The notes under the pieces were generated by a model. It saw only the letters and a program-made list of their open reading frames with translations. It was not told the DNA's origin and searched no databases. A stretch of DNA of 64,000 bases from Luteolibacter flavescens. GTDB lineage: Bacteria; Verrucomicrobiota; Verrucomicrobiia; Verrucomicrobiales; Akkermansiaceae. How positions within the stretch are numbered: position 1 is the stretch's first letter; each line of letters opens with the position of its first letter. Positions 54,959 to 63,115 of the stretch are shown here, one piece after another. The stretch is taken from the NCBI RefSeq assembly GCF_025950085.1, contig NZ_JAPDDS010000002.1, positions 248,001 to 312,000 of the forward strand, read 5' to 3'. The position numbers and the translations under genes were made by a program.

Positions 54959-55211
54959 TGTCCGTAGTTTCAGGGCCAAAGGCCCGGCCATCCCTCAGCC
55001 CGGGCCAACGGCCCGGGAAAAGGGTTCGAGAGCAGTGGCGCCCTGGAGGGCCGCGATACATGCCAGCGCCGCGATCCGTGTGCCCAGGCCGCATCATCGA
55101 AAGGCGGTGATTGTTTGCGCGCGAGGCGGAGATGCACCCGAGATGCACCCGATGTGCGCGAGGCGGTGGAGATCGTTTTCCGCCAATACCGGCCCAGCTC
55201 TTATCGCAGCC
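54959..55211 (+). repeat. Palindromic repeat unit, copy A
   Basis: It starts with TGTCCGTAGTTTCAGGGCC and contains hairpins GGGCC-AAA-GGCCC and CCCGGGCC-AAC-GGCCCGGG, then a GCATCATCGAAA segment, GATTGTTTGCGCGCGA, and ends with TTATCGCAGCCCTTCA. Copy B has the same parts in the same order. It includes a two-fold AGATGCACCCG repeat not kept in copy B. Confidence 0.75.
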
Positions 55212-55221
55212 CTTCATTCTC

Positions 55222-55463
55222 TGTCCGCAGTTTCAGGGCCAAAGGCCCGGCTATCCCTCAGCCCGGGCCAACGGCCCGGGAAATGCGTCCGAGGAGCGTG
55301 GCGGCCTGAAGGGCCGCGATATGTGCCAGCGCTGCGATACGTGCCCGGTCCGCATCATCGAAAAGCGGCGATTGTTTGCGCGCGATGCGGCGATTCACCT
55401 GACATGCGGGAGGCGGTGGAGATCGTTTTCCCACGCGACCGGCCTATCTCCTATCGCGGCCCT
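55222..55463 (+). repeat. Palindromic repeat unit, copy B
   Basis: It begins TGTCCGCAGTTTCAGGGCC, has the same two hairpins, then GTCCGCATCATCGAAAAGC, GATTGTTTGCGCGCGA, GGCGGTGGAGATCGTTTTCC and ends CTATCGCGGCCCTTCA. It differs from copy A by substitutions and short indels, showing an older duplication. Confidence 0.75.
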
Positions 55464-55509
55464 TCAGGCCGCCAACCCGTGTCGGATCGCCAACCCCGGC
55501 CGATGGCCG

Positions 55510-55542
55510 GGGCTGAGGGATGGCCGGGCCTTTGGCCCTGAA
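55510..55542 (-). repeat. Inverted partial copy of the repeat head
   Basis: These 33 bases are the exact reverse complement of 54969-55001 at the start of copy A. It is followed on its other side by a CCCCGGCC-GAT-GGCCGGGG hairpin in place of the CCCGGGCC one. This puts copy A and B between opposed ends, so the whole locus could be a single element. Confidence 0.7.
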
Positions 55543-55559
55543 GAATGGGATCGGCAGTG

Positions 55560-55700
55560 AAGAACAAGGTTGATCGTGAAGAATGAGGTTGGCCCTGAAG
55601 AGGGAGGTCGGCTCGGAGGGAGGTTGGTTCGGAAGTAGGAAGTCGGTTCGGAAGTAGGAAGTCGGTTCGGGAGAAAGAAGCTGGCCCTGAAGAATGGGAA
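55560..55700 (+). repeat. Degenerate 19-20-base tandem array
   Basis: Units related to GGTTCGGAAGTAGGAAGTC recur; two exact copies lie at 55626-55663 followed by a partial one. Neighbouring units are diverged (CCTGAAGAATGGG, GAGGTTGGCCCTGAAGAG). There are no constant repeats separated by unique spacers, so this is not a CRISPR array. Confidence 0.65.
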
Positions 55701-55766
55701 AACGATTCGCAGATCCAACCGAAGTATCCACCACGACCGCGGTGTGGAACCCGACCTCCAAGTCTC

Positions 55767-57224
55767 CTAACTGCCACCCGCCGCCAGCTTCAGATCCGCG
55801 ACGAACTGCCGGTATTCGGATTCCTTCCTTAGCTCATCCACCCGCAGGAGATAGGACGGGTGCACCGTGAGGATCACCCGCGATGCGACATGAGGCGCGG
55901 CGACGACCCCGCGATGCCTGGTGACTTTCACGCCTGACCCGAGCAGGGATCCGGCCGCTGTCCCGCCGAGGAGGATCACGATCTCCGGCGCGACCCGCGA
56001 CAGCTCCGCGAGCAGCCACGGCTTGCATGCCTCGATCTCCCCGGCGGCGGGCTTCTGGTGCAGCCGCAGCTTCCCCCGCGGCGTCCACTTGAAGTGCTTC
56101 ACCGCGTTCGTCACGTAGATGCCGGAGCGATCCAGACCCGCCTCTGCAAGCGCCTGATCCAGCAGCTTTCCCGCGGGGCCGGTGAAGGGGCGGCCTTCCA
56201 GGTCCTCGCGATCTCCCGGTTGCTCGCCCACGATCATGATGCGCGCATTGTCCGGCCCATCGCCCGTCACCGCCCCTGTGGCATGTTCCCACAGCGGACA
56301 ATGGCGGCAGGCGTGGACCATGCGGTTCACGTCCGTCAGGCTGAGGTCGGCGACGTCAGCGGGATCTTCCGGCACTTCCACCGGCGCGGACCGCTCGCGC
56401 AGGTGATCGAGGTAGGCATTCACCGGGGCCCGCTTCACTTCGCGCAGCGGCGTCTCGATCATCGCCTGGCTGCGGCCGGAGCTCTGGCGCGAAAGTTCCT
56501 CGATCAGGTCGGCCTCCGGCAGGTTCTTCCAATAGCGCTTCGGCATTTCGGACTGCATCGCTTTCAGCTTCAGCCGTGCGGGATTGAAGATGCTGCGGTA
56601 GTAGGTCCGCCAGATGCCCTCCATCACGTCGGGGTCGTCGCACGGATTCCGCATGACGCCCGGCGTGAGCTGGAATTCCTCCGCGATCCAGTGCGCGCAA
56701 CCTTTCGGCGTGAAGATGGACCAGTCCATGTTCGCGAAGCGCTTGCGGAAAAAGGGCGCTCCGGCCTCGACGATGTAGTGATCCGGCTCGAACCACGCGA
56801 CGAAGCGCTCGCGCCCGTCCTCCGCCTCGCCGATCTTCCGGAAGCGGACGAAGGCGTGCATCTTGTGGATTTCGCGGCGCACGTTCTTCGCGAGCATCCT
56901 TGCCATTGCCACATCGGCATCGCTGGCGATTTCCATCAGCCGCCGCTCGCCGCCTTTCACAATGCGCCAGAGCAGCCGGTAGAGCAGCGCCCAGCGGCGG
57001 GTGTCGGCATGGCACGCGACGGTCTGCGCCAGCTCCACGAAGGCGGGTGGCACCGCGGGCGCTCCGCCCCGGCCCACAGGAGGCGCCAGCACCGGCGCGG
57101 ACTCGAATAGGCTCGTCACCGGCGCTTCCCAGATCACCTCCGCCGGCGGGACATCCCGCGCCACGAGGCCGCGCGCGGCGGCACGCCACGTGGTAAAGGA
57201 CTCGCCGGGGTCAACGCAGTGCAT
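55767..57224 (-). CDS. UdgX-family uracil-DNA binding/glycosylase protein with DUF4130
   Basis: The 485-residue protein has an N-terminal DUF4130 region (residues about 1-240: RRWALLYRLLWRIVKGGERR, FVAWFEPDHYIVEAGAPFF, DWSIFTPKGCAHW) and a C-terminal uracil-DNA glycosylase domain. The latter includes an iron-sulfur Cys pair (ACRHCPLWEHATG), GEQPGDREDLEGRPFTGPAG and the UdgX loop RGKLRLHQKP with His389, the residue that links to uracil sites in UdgX, and TVHPSYLLRV. It overlaps the upstream radical SAM gene by 14 bases. The two families are regular neighbours and form a DNA repair unit. Confidence 0.88.
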   Translation of the reverse strand: MHCVDPGESFTTWRAAARGLVARDVPPAEVIWEAPVTSLFESAPVLAPPVGRGGAPAVPPAFVELAQTVACHADTRRWALLYRLLWRIVKGGERRLMEIASDADVAMARMLAKNVRREIHKMHAFVRFRKIGEAEDGRERFVAWFEPDHYIVEAGAPFFRKRFANMDWSIFTPKGCAHWIAEEFQLTPGVMRNPCDDPDVMEGIWRTYYRSIFNPARLKLKAMQSEMPKRYWKNLPEADLIEELSRQSSGRSQAMIETPLREVKRAPVNAYLDHLRERSAPVEVPEDPADVADLSLTDVNRMVHACRHCPLWEHATGAVTGDGPDNARIMIVGEQPGDREDLEGRPFTGPAGKLLDQALAEAGLDRSGIYVTNAVKHFKWTPRGKLRLHQKPAAGEIEACKPWLLAELSRVAPEIVILLGGTAAGSLLGSGVKVTRHRGVVAAPHVASRVILTVHPSYLLRVDELRKESEYRQFVADLKLAAGGS

Positions 57225-58449
57225 GGCCGAAGAGATCGAGCTGCACCGGCTTCGGGGCCAGCCGTGCGAGCAGACGGTCGGTATCCAGTCCCTCGCGCGC
57301 GGGGTGGTGGTCTGCCACGATGATGAAGGGCCGCACCTTTGGCAGCGAGATGCGCAGCCGCGCGAGGTCTGCCAGCCGCAGGAGGGTCAGGCGGCGGATG
57401 CCGAGCAGGCGGTCCACGTTCTTCACCCCGAGACCCGGGATGCGCAGCATCTGGTCGCGCGATGCTGTCTGGAGGTCGAGCGGGAATTCGTGGCGATTCC
57501 GCAGTGCCCACGCGAGCTTCGGGTCGAGGTGCAGGTCCAGGTTCGGATTCTCCGGCGTGAGGATCTCGGATGTACTAAATCCATAGTATCTCATCAGCCA
57601 GTCCGCCTGGTAGAGCCGGTGCTCCCGCATCAGCGGCGGGGCCGCGGGCGGCAGGATGGACGAGGGCTCCGGGATGGGGCTGAAGGCGGAATAATACACC
57701 CGCCGCAGCCGGTAGGCCCGGTAGAGCTCGTCGGACCGCGCGAGGAAGTCCGCATCCGTGGAAGGGTCCGCACCTACGATGACCTGCGTACTTTGTCCCG
57801 TCGCATGGCGCAGCTTCCGGTCCCCGCCGCGCTTGCGGTCCGCGGCATCGTCCAGCTTCACGCGGATGCGGCCCATCGCCTGCTTCGTGCGGCCCAGGTT
57901 CTTTTCCGGCGCGAGCCGGTCGAGGCCTTGCTGGGTGGGCAGCTCCAGATTGATGCTGATGCGGTCGGCATAGCGCGCCGCCTGTTCGATGAGTTCCGGC
58001 GATGCCTCCGGGATCGTCTTGAGATGGATGTAGCCGCGGAAGTCGTGCACCTCCCGCAGAGTGCGCGCCACATTCACCACCTGCTCCATCGTGTGGTCGG
58101 CGCTGCGGATGATGCCGGAGCTGAGGAAGAGCCCCTCGATGTAGTTCCGCTTGTAGAAATCCAGCGTGAGCCGCACCGCTTCCTCGGCGGTGAAGGCGGC
58201 GCGCCGCACGTTGCTCGACCGGCGATTGATGCAGTAGTGGCAATCGTAGAGGCAGCGGTTCGTCAGGAGGATCTTCAGCAGCGAGATGCACCGGCCGTCC
58301 GGCGCGTAGCTGTGGCAGATGCCCGCGCCGCCGGTGGACCCCACGCCGGTCCCGCCGAGCGAATCGCGCTTCGTCGCCCCGGAGCTGGCGCAGGAGGCGT
58401 CATACTTCGCGGCGTCGGCGAGGATGGAGAGCTTTTGATCGAGATCCAT
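57211..58449 (-). CDS. Radical SAM protein, putative DNA modification/repair
   Basis: The 412-residue protein binds a [4Fe-4S] cluster through NRCLYDCHYC, the radical SAM CxxxCxxC motif, and has the domain order of the TIGR03916 family that partners with UdgX/DUF4130 proteins. Further marks are FLSSGIIRSADHTMEQVV, SINLELPTQQGLDRLAPEKN and a helix-hairpin-helix near the C-terminus (MLRIPGLGVKNVDRLLGI) that should bind DNA. The reaction is unknown. It is the first gene of the operon; a LexA-like palindrome is just upstream of its start. Confidence 0.88.
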   Translation of the reverse strand: MDLDQKLSILADAAKYDASCASSGATKRDSLGGTGVGSTGGAGICHSYAPDGRCISLLKILLTNRCLYDCHYCINRRSSNVRRAAFTAEEAVRLTLDFYKRNYIEGLFLSSGIIRSADHTMEQVVNVARTLREVHDFRGYIHLKTIPEASPELIEQAARYADRISINLELPTQQGLDRLAPEKNLGRTKQAMGRIRVKLDDAADRKRGGDRKLRHATGQSTQVIVGADPSTDADFLARSDELYRAYRLRRVYYSAFSPIPEPSSILPPAAPPLMREHRLYQADWLMRYYGFSTSEILTPENPNLDLHLDPKLAWALRNRHEFPLDLQTASRDQMLRIPGLGVKNVDRLLGIRRLTLLRLADLARLRISLPKVRPFIIVADHHPAREGLDTDRLLARLAPKPVQLDLFGHALR

Positions 58450-58467
58450 GGTGGTCAGGCGAATACT

Positions 58468-58481
58468 AGTTCACTTGAACT
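58468..58481. promoter_or_regulatory. LexA-like SOS box
   Basis: AGTTC-ACTT-GAACT is a 14-base palindrome with the GTTC-N4-GAAC core of the Verrucomicrobia LexA motif (consensus TGTTC-N4-GAACA); it is part of an 18-base palindrome (58466-58483). It lies 18 bases upstream of the radical SAM start codon. A half-site ACTTGAACT recurs at 58551-58559 nearer the LuxR gene. Confidence 0.65.
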
Positions 58482-58592
58482 AGCGCGCGAGCAAAAGTTG
58501 GTCCCGCGGGGGTCCTGTTAGAGCGGCAGTTTGCACGACCGTTGCACTCAACTTGAACTCGGTCCGATCAGTCGTTAGATTGCTCATCTCCC

Positions 58593-59327
58593 ATGGAACG
58601 TCTGCGGCATTCCGACTACCGGCGCTTGCTCGACTTTGTCGCAGCACTGCAAGAGCCGATCGAGTCCGGCACCTTCGGCGAAAAGATCGTGGCGCTCACC
58701 GCGGAGCTGCTACCCGGGGCCACCATCGCCTTCGACCAGATCCGCGAGTCGGACAATCACTACACCATCGACCACAATGTGCCGCTGGATCTGCCCGAGC
58801 AGATGCGGATGGCCGCGCGAATCCGTGACCTGTATCGGGAGAATCCCGTCTATAATTACATCCAAGGCGGCGGCACCGGCCCCGTGGTCGATATCGCGGA
58901 CCTGATGCCGCGCCGCAGGTTTCAGAAGACGGACTTCTATCAGGACATCTTCCGCCCCTACGGCATCGAGCACCAAGTGAATGTGTTGCTCTCCCGTGAA
59001 GGCTGGATCAATGCCCTCACAATCAACCGTGATAAGGCGATCGACGGCCGCTCAAAGACCCTGCTCGCGCTGGCCAGCCGGCACATCCGCCTTGCCCACA
59101 GGCAGGCCTGCCTCACGGATAGCCTGCGCCGCGGCGGTACGGAGGAGTCGCTCACGCCGCGCGAGCAGGAAGTTTTCCGCTGGCTCCGCGAAGGGAAACG
59201 GAATTCCGAGATCGGCATCATCCTCGGCTGCTCGCCCCGCACCGTGGACAAGCATGTCGAGAATATCCTGCGAAAGACCGGCGCGGAGACGCGGACCGCG
59301 GCGGTCCGCATGGCGCTTGGCGAGTGA
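58593..59327 (+). CDS. LuxR-type helix-turn-helix transcriptional regulator
   Basis: A 244-residue protein. The C-terminal 60 residues are a LuxR helix-turn-helix: LTPREQEVFRWLREGKRNSE and IGIILGCSPRTVDKHVENIL, with RKTGAETRTAAVRMA. The N-terminal 170 residues are a single domain of GAF-like character (LTAELLPGATIAFDQIRESD, YIQGGGTGPVVDIADLMPRR) without a receiver Asp pattern, so it is not a standard response regulator and may bind a small ligand. It diverges from the radical SAM operon with the LexA-like box between them. Confidence 0.8.
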   Translation: MERLRHSDYRRLLDFVAALQEPIESGTFGEKIVALTAELLPGATIAFDQIRESDNHYTIDHNVPLDLPEQMRMAARIRDLYRENPVYNYIQGGGTGPVVDIADLMPRRRFQKTDFYQDIFRPYGIEHQVNVLLSREGWINALTINRDKAIDGRSKTLLALASRHIRLAHRQACLTDSLRRGGTEESLTPREQEVFRWLREGKRNSEIGIILGCSPRTVDKHVENILRKTGAETRTAAVRMALGE

Positions 59328-59528
59328 GTGGGTCGTACGCCATCCTGCGTATTTCCCCGGGGCTGGTTTTTTCCGATCCTGCGAGGGTTCATCCATGGCC
59401 CTCCTGACAGTTCATCTTTTCCCCTCCCGGAAGATTCTCCGGGGAGGCCACGGGCGAATGTCCGGCATCACCGCTTGACCCGCGTCGTCCGCCATCTGCT
59501 CAAACCGGCGGACGGCGCGGAATGCCGG

Positions 59529-59553
59529 ATGCGCGCATGCATGCATGTGCGCA
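59529..59553. repeat. Strictly alternating purine-pyrimidine palindrome
   Basis: These 25 bases alternate purine and pyrimidine without a break. Positions 59530-59553 also form a 24-base palindrome with one mismatch, centred on CATGCATGCATG. It lies 25 bases before the start codon of the secreted protein gene at 59579. Such DNA can form Z-DNA or a cruciform; it may also be an operator. Confidence 0.6.
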
Positions 59554-59578
59554 AGCACGCAAGCCACCTCCGCCCTCC

Positions 59579-61168
59579 ATGATCCGCTCCTTCATCCTCA
59601 CCGCTGCCCTTTCCATCACGGCAGCCGTCTCCACGACCCTGGCCGGGATCACGACGCCGCAGGGGATATGGCAGTTGAATGGGAGCTTCTCAGGCACGCT
59701 GCCATCCTACCCGGCGCTCGATGCTTCCACACTGGTGAGCGGCACGGACTACAGCTTCGCCACGGACGGCAGCGGCTACCAGTATCTCCAGACGCAGCCC
59801 TTCATCAGCCCGTCCCAGCGCCTCATCGTGAATCACGGCGTGGCCCCGAATGGTGGCCCGGGCGCGACGCGGGTGAACCAGTGGACCATCGTGATGGACG
59901 TGAAGCTGGATGCGCTCCAGCCCTACGCCGGACTGATCCACTTCAATCCGCTGAACAACACCGACGTCACCATCTACGTCCTCTCCGCAAACAATATCAC
60001 CGGCAGCCTGAATGGCGGGCTGAGCGCCACGAATGCCATCTCCGTGAATACCTGGTACCGGATGGCCATCACCTGCGGGAACGATGGCAATGGCAGCGGA
60101 ACGACCATGAAGCTCTACCTGAATGGCGTGCCGAATGGAACCCCGCGCACCACGTCCTTCGACGGACTTTTCTCGCTGCAGTCGTCCTTCCTGCTTTTCT
60201 CCGACAATACGGCGGGAGGCACGGAGCTGAAGCCCGCCAAGCTCGGCTCGCTCGGCTTCTGGGCCGAGGAACTCAGTGCCGCGGACATCGCCGCGCTCGG
60301 CGGACCCGTGCCGCAGGGCATCGTGCTGCCCACGCCCACCACCATCGCCGCGGCATCACCGCATGCCTATGGGGCGAATATCGGATGGATCCACGCGGGT
60401 GCCTCCTACCATGGCGTGGTGGCGGGCGAATATGCTTTCTCCGGTCACGCTTACTCGGCGAATTGCGGATGGATCAATTTCGGCAGCGGCTCCCCGGCCA
60501 ATGGCATCCGCTACTCGAATGCGAACGGAGCGGACAGCGGTGTGAACCACGATGGGGCGGGCAATCTCTCCGGCCTCGCATGGGGGGCGAATATCGGCTG
60601 GATCAACTTCGGCACCGACGCGACCGGAGCACCCCGGCCGACCAGCGATGCGAACCGGCCACGGCTGGATCTCATGACCGGGCAGTTCACCGGCTACGCG
60701 TACGGAGCGAATGTCGGCTGGATCAACCTGTCCCAGCTCAGGACCGAGACGCTGCATTCCCCGGACACCGATGGCGATGGCATCGCCGATGCCTGGGAGC
60801 GTGAGAAATTCGGCAATCTCACCGCGGCCAATGCAACGAGCGATACGGATGGCGATGGCATCTCCGACCTCGACGAACACATCGCGGACACAAATCCGAA
60901 CGACCCCGCCAGCCGCCTGAGGATCGTGAGCCAGCAGGTGAGCTTCTTTCCGAACGAGGGCTATAACCGGTGGGACGCGACCTTCACCAGCTCGCCGCGT
61001 CGGCTCTACCGCTACCAGGCCTCCGCAAATCTCGGTGCCACGCCGTGGGAAAACGCGACCGCGCTTTTCCCGGGCTCCCAAGGCGTCACCACATCCGCCG
61101 GGGCAGATGTGCAGCCCTCGCCGAGGAATTTCTTCCGTGTGCAAGCCGTGAAACCCCTCCAGCCATGA
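59579..61168 (+). CDS. Secreted LamG-like protein with GWIN repeats and calcium-binding repeats
   Basis: The 529-residue protein has a signal peptide (IRSFILTAALSITAAVSTTLA). Residues about 25-240 are a LamG/concanavalin A-like domain (WTIVMDVKLDALQPYAGLIH, GTTMKLYLNGVPNGTPR). Next come at least four GANIGWIHAG/GWINFG repeats (about 260-390), then two type 3 thrombospondin-like calcium motifs (DTDGDGIADAWE and DTDGDGISDLDE) and a C-terminal beta domain. It likely sits on the cell surface or outside the cell. The next gene overlaps its stop by ATGA. Confidence 0.78.
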   Translation: MIRSFILTAALSITAAVSTTLAGITTPQGIWQLNGSFSGTLPSYPALDASTLVSGTDYSFATDGSGYQYLQTQPFISPSQRLIVNHGVAPNGGPGATRVNQWTIVMDVKLDALQPYAGLIHFNPLNNTDVTIYVLSANNITGSLNGGLSATNAISVNTWYRMAITCGNDGNGSGTTMKLYLNGVPNGTPRTTSFDGLFSLQSSFLLFSDNTAGGTELKPAKLGSLGFWAEELSAADIAALGGPVPQGIVLPTPTTIAAASPHAYGANIGWIHAGASYHGVVAGEYAFSGHAYSANCGWINFGSGSPANGIRYSNANGADSGVNHDGAGNLSGLAWGANIGWINFGTDATGAPRPTSDANRPRLDLMTGQFTGYAYGANVGWINLSQLRTETLHSPDTDGDGIADAWEREKFGNLTAANATSDTDGDGISDLDEHIADTNPNDPASRLRIVSQQVSFFPNEGYNRWDATFTSSPRRLYRYQASANLGATPWENATALFPGSQGVTTSAGADVQPSPRNFFRVQAVKPLQP

Positions 61169-62232
61169 TCCGACTTCTCCTCACCCTCTCATCCGTCTTT
61201 CTCCTCATCCTGCCTGCAGGTGCGCAGGGTCCGCTCGCCCCGCCTGCGGGACCGCCCGCGGCAGGCATGAAGTCGCTGCAGGAACTGTGGGACAAGGTGA
61301 ACAGCCAGCCTGTGGACAAGCGCACCCCGATCTCCGGGTCCGTCGAACTCGTCACACCGGGGTCCTACTATCTCACGCAAAACATCACATCGGCGAGCGG
61401 CACTGCCATCACCATCTCCGGAGTGGGGATCACGCTCGACCTGAATGGCTTCACCATTGACGGGCGAAACAATGCCAACGGCCGCGGGATCGTTCTGGTC
61501 TCCAGCGCCCGTTCCACACGCATCATGAATGGCAATATCCTGGGAGGGGTCACCCGGAGCGGGAGTGTCTTCAGCGCCGGCACCTTCGTGGGCATTTCAG
61601 GTTCGAATGGCGCGAGCGGACTCACCATCGAACGGCTATGCATTTCCGGCGCGAGGCATGGGATCGACGTGAAGGTGGTCGTCGGCAGCGTGGTGAAGGA
61701 TTGCGCGGTGAGCCTGTGCAGCTCTCATGGCATCCGCGCGGGGACTGTCACCGGAAGCAGCGCATTCCTTTGCGAGACCACCGGCATCGAGGGCGATACG
61801 GTGAGCGGCTGCACTGCGGAATCCCTCGGAGCCGGTTCGTCGGGGGTGCCTGCGGGCATCCGTGGCGGGCAAGTCACGAATTGCACTGCGAAGAATATCG
61901 GCACCAGCGGCATGGCCATCAGCGCCGATAATGTCACCGACTGCGTGGCGGTGCACAGCGGCACGGGCATCGGCATCTACGCCGACGTGGTCTCCAACAG
62001 CAAGTCCACCGCGACATCGGGCACCGCCATCAGCGGCACCTCTATCACGAATTGCGTCGCCACCTCGACGAATGGCTCCCCGGCGATCGCGGCTGACAAT
62101 GGCACGGTGGCAAATTGCCGCGGCTCCACCTACGCGGGCGGCATCGCGATCAGTGCCCTCGTCGCCACCGGTTGCGTCGTTCCCTCCGGCCAATCCATCA
62201 ATGCGACGGTGAAGGAGAACTGCGTGCCCTGA
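61165..62232 (+). CDS. Secreted right-handed beta-helix protein
   Basis: The 355-residue protein has a signal peptide (MIRLLLTLSSVFLLILPAGA). After a short helical part (MKSLQELWDKVNSQPVDKRT), the rest is a regular parallel beta-helix with about 20-residue turns (for example GVGITLDLNGFTIDGRNNAN, VKDCAVSLCSSHGIRAGTVT, VTNCTAKNIGTSGMAISADN). The fold is that of pectate lyase-like and surface proteins. No catalytic residues are clear. Translational coupling with the LamG-like gene suggests that the two act together outside the cell. Confidence 0.78.
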   Translation: MIRLLLTLSSVFLLILPAGAQGPLAPPAGPPAAGMKSLQELWDKVNSQPVDKRTPISGSVELVTPGSYYLTQNITSASGTAITISGVGITLDLNGFTIDGRNNANGRGIVLVSSARSTRIMNGNILGGVTRSGSVFSAGTFVGISGSNGASGLTIERLCISGARHGIDVKVVVGSVVKDCAVSLCSSHGIRAGTVTGSSAFLCETTGIEGDTVSGCTAESLGAGSSGVPAGIRGGQVTNCTAKNIGTSGMAISADNVTDCVAVHSGTGIGIYADVVSNSKSTATSGTAISGTSITNCVATSTNGSPAIAADNGTVANCRGSTYAGGIAISALVATGCVVPSGQSINATVKENCVP

Positions 62233-62247
62233 TTCCCGCAGCGGTAA

Positions 62248-62985
62248 TCAGCCGCCCAAGGCCGCGCGTGCCGCGGTGATCAGTGCGACGTCCGCCACGC
62301 GGCGCTCGTACTCGCCCGGGACGGTGAGCGCGCCCATCGGGACCTCCGGGCGGCGGTGGGTCATGGGGCTCTGCTGCAGGCTGCGGGCGGAGAGGTGGAT
62401 CTGGTTCGCACCGGTGCGGCGGATCACTTCGGCCACGTGCTCCGGCTTGATGCCGCCGCCGGGCAGGATGTCGAGGCGGTCGCTCGCCTGCTGGACCAGC
62501 GCGGCGATGGGATCGAGGGCATCCATCACGGAGGGGGCACCGCCGCTGGTCAGGATGCGCTCGAAGCCAAAATCCGCCAGCGTCTCCAGCGCGGCAGGCA
62601 GGTCCACGCAGACATCGAAGGCGCGATGGAAGACGGCGGGAAATCCTTCACAGGCCTCGACCAGCGTCTCGATCGCGGCGAGGTCCAGCGAGCCATCAGG
62701 AGAGAGGCAGCCGAAGACGACCGCATCCGCGCCGAGGTCGCGGGCCAGCTCGATATCCGCGCACATGGCGGCGATTTCCTCCGGCCGGTAAACGAAGTCC
62801 CCACCGCGCGGGCGGATCATCATGGCGATCTCGCCGGGGAAGCAGTCGCGTGCCTGGACCAGCATGCCGGCGCTGGGCGTGAGGCCGCCTTCGGTGAGCG
62901 AGGCGCAGAGTTCGATGCGGTCGGCACCCGCCTCGGCACAGGCGAGGACGGAGTCGAGGGAGTCGACGCAGATTTCGAGAAGCAT
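62248..62985 (-). CDS. cutC: CutC family protein
   Basis: The 245-residue TIM-barrel protein starts MLLEICVDSLDSVLACAEAG. Family marks are ADRIELCASLTEGGLTPSAG, AMMIRPRGGDFVYRPEEIAA, ADAVVFGCLSPDGSLD, FHRAFDVCVDLPAALETLAD, RILTSGGAPS and ILPGGGIKPEHVAEVI. CutC was first linked to copper homeostasis, but related proteins have other suggested roles; nothing in the context speaks for copper here. A longer frame to 63042 lacks coding character at its start. Confidence 0.88.
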   Translation of the reverse strand: MLLEICVDSLDSVLACAEAGADRIELCASLTEGGLTPSAGMLVQARDCFPGEIAMMIRPRGGDFVYRPEEIAAMCADIELARDLGADAVVFGCLSPDGSLDLAAIETLVEACEGFPAVFHRAFDVCVDLPAALETLADFGFERILTSGGAPSVMDALDPIAALVQQASDRLDILPGGGIKPEHVAEVIRRTGANQIHLSARSLQQSPMTHRRPEVPMGALTVPGEYERRVADVALITAARAALGG

Positions 62986-63115
62986 GGGATCGAGATGGAG
63001 CGGGGATCGAGGAGCCGTTGGGAAAAGGCGGGCGGCAGGCATCTACCATCGCGGATCGGCCACCGGCCATCCTGAAAAAACTCGCGGATGGCCAAGGCGG
63101 CGGCGGTGCGCTTGG

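Larger units (their letters stand above)
54879..55766. other. Gene-free interval made of palindrome-rich repeats
   Basis: No convincing gene lies in this 888-base stretch. It contains two direct copies of a roughly 240-base unit, an inverted partial copy and a degenerate 19-20-base tandem array. Short frames across it have different amino acid sequences in each copy and no ribosome binding sites, so they are rejected as genes. Each unit has several strong hairpins. Confidence 0.75.

Noticed and set aside
55035-55560. Plus-strand frames of 149-168 residues across the repeat locus
   Set aside because: They run through palindromic repeat copies, show different sequence in each copy and have no ribosome binding site or domain.
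55560-55700. Short regular repeats that might be a CRISPR array
   Set aside because: Units are degenerate and directly adjacent with a 19-20-base period, without unique spacers, and no cas genes are near.
58551-58559. Second ACTTGAACT near the LuxR gene as a full LexA box
   Set aside because: Only the GAAC half is present; the partner half reads CTCA instead of GTTC, so it was kept as a half-site mention only.
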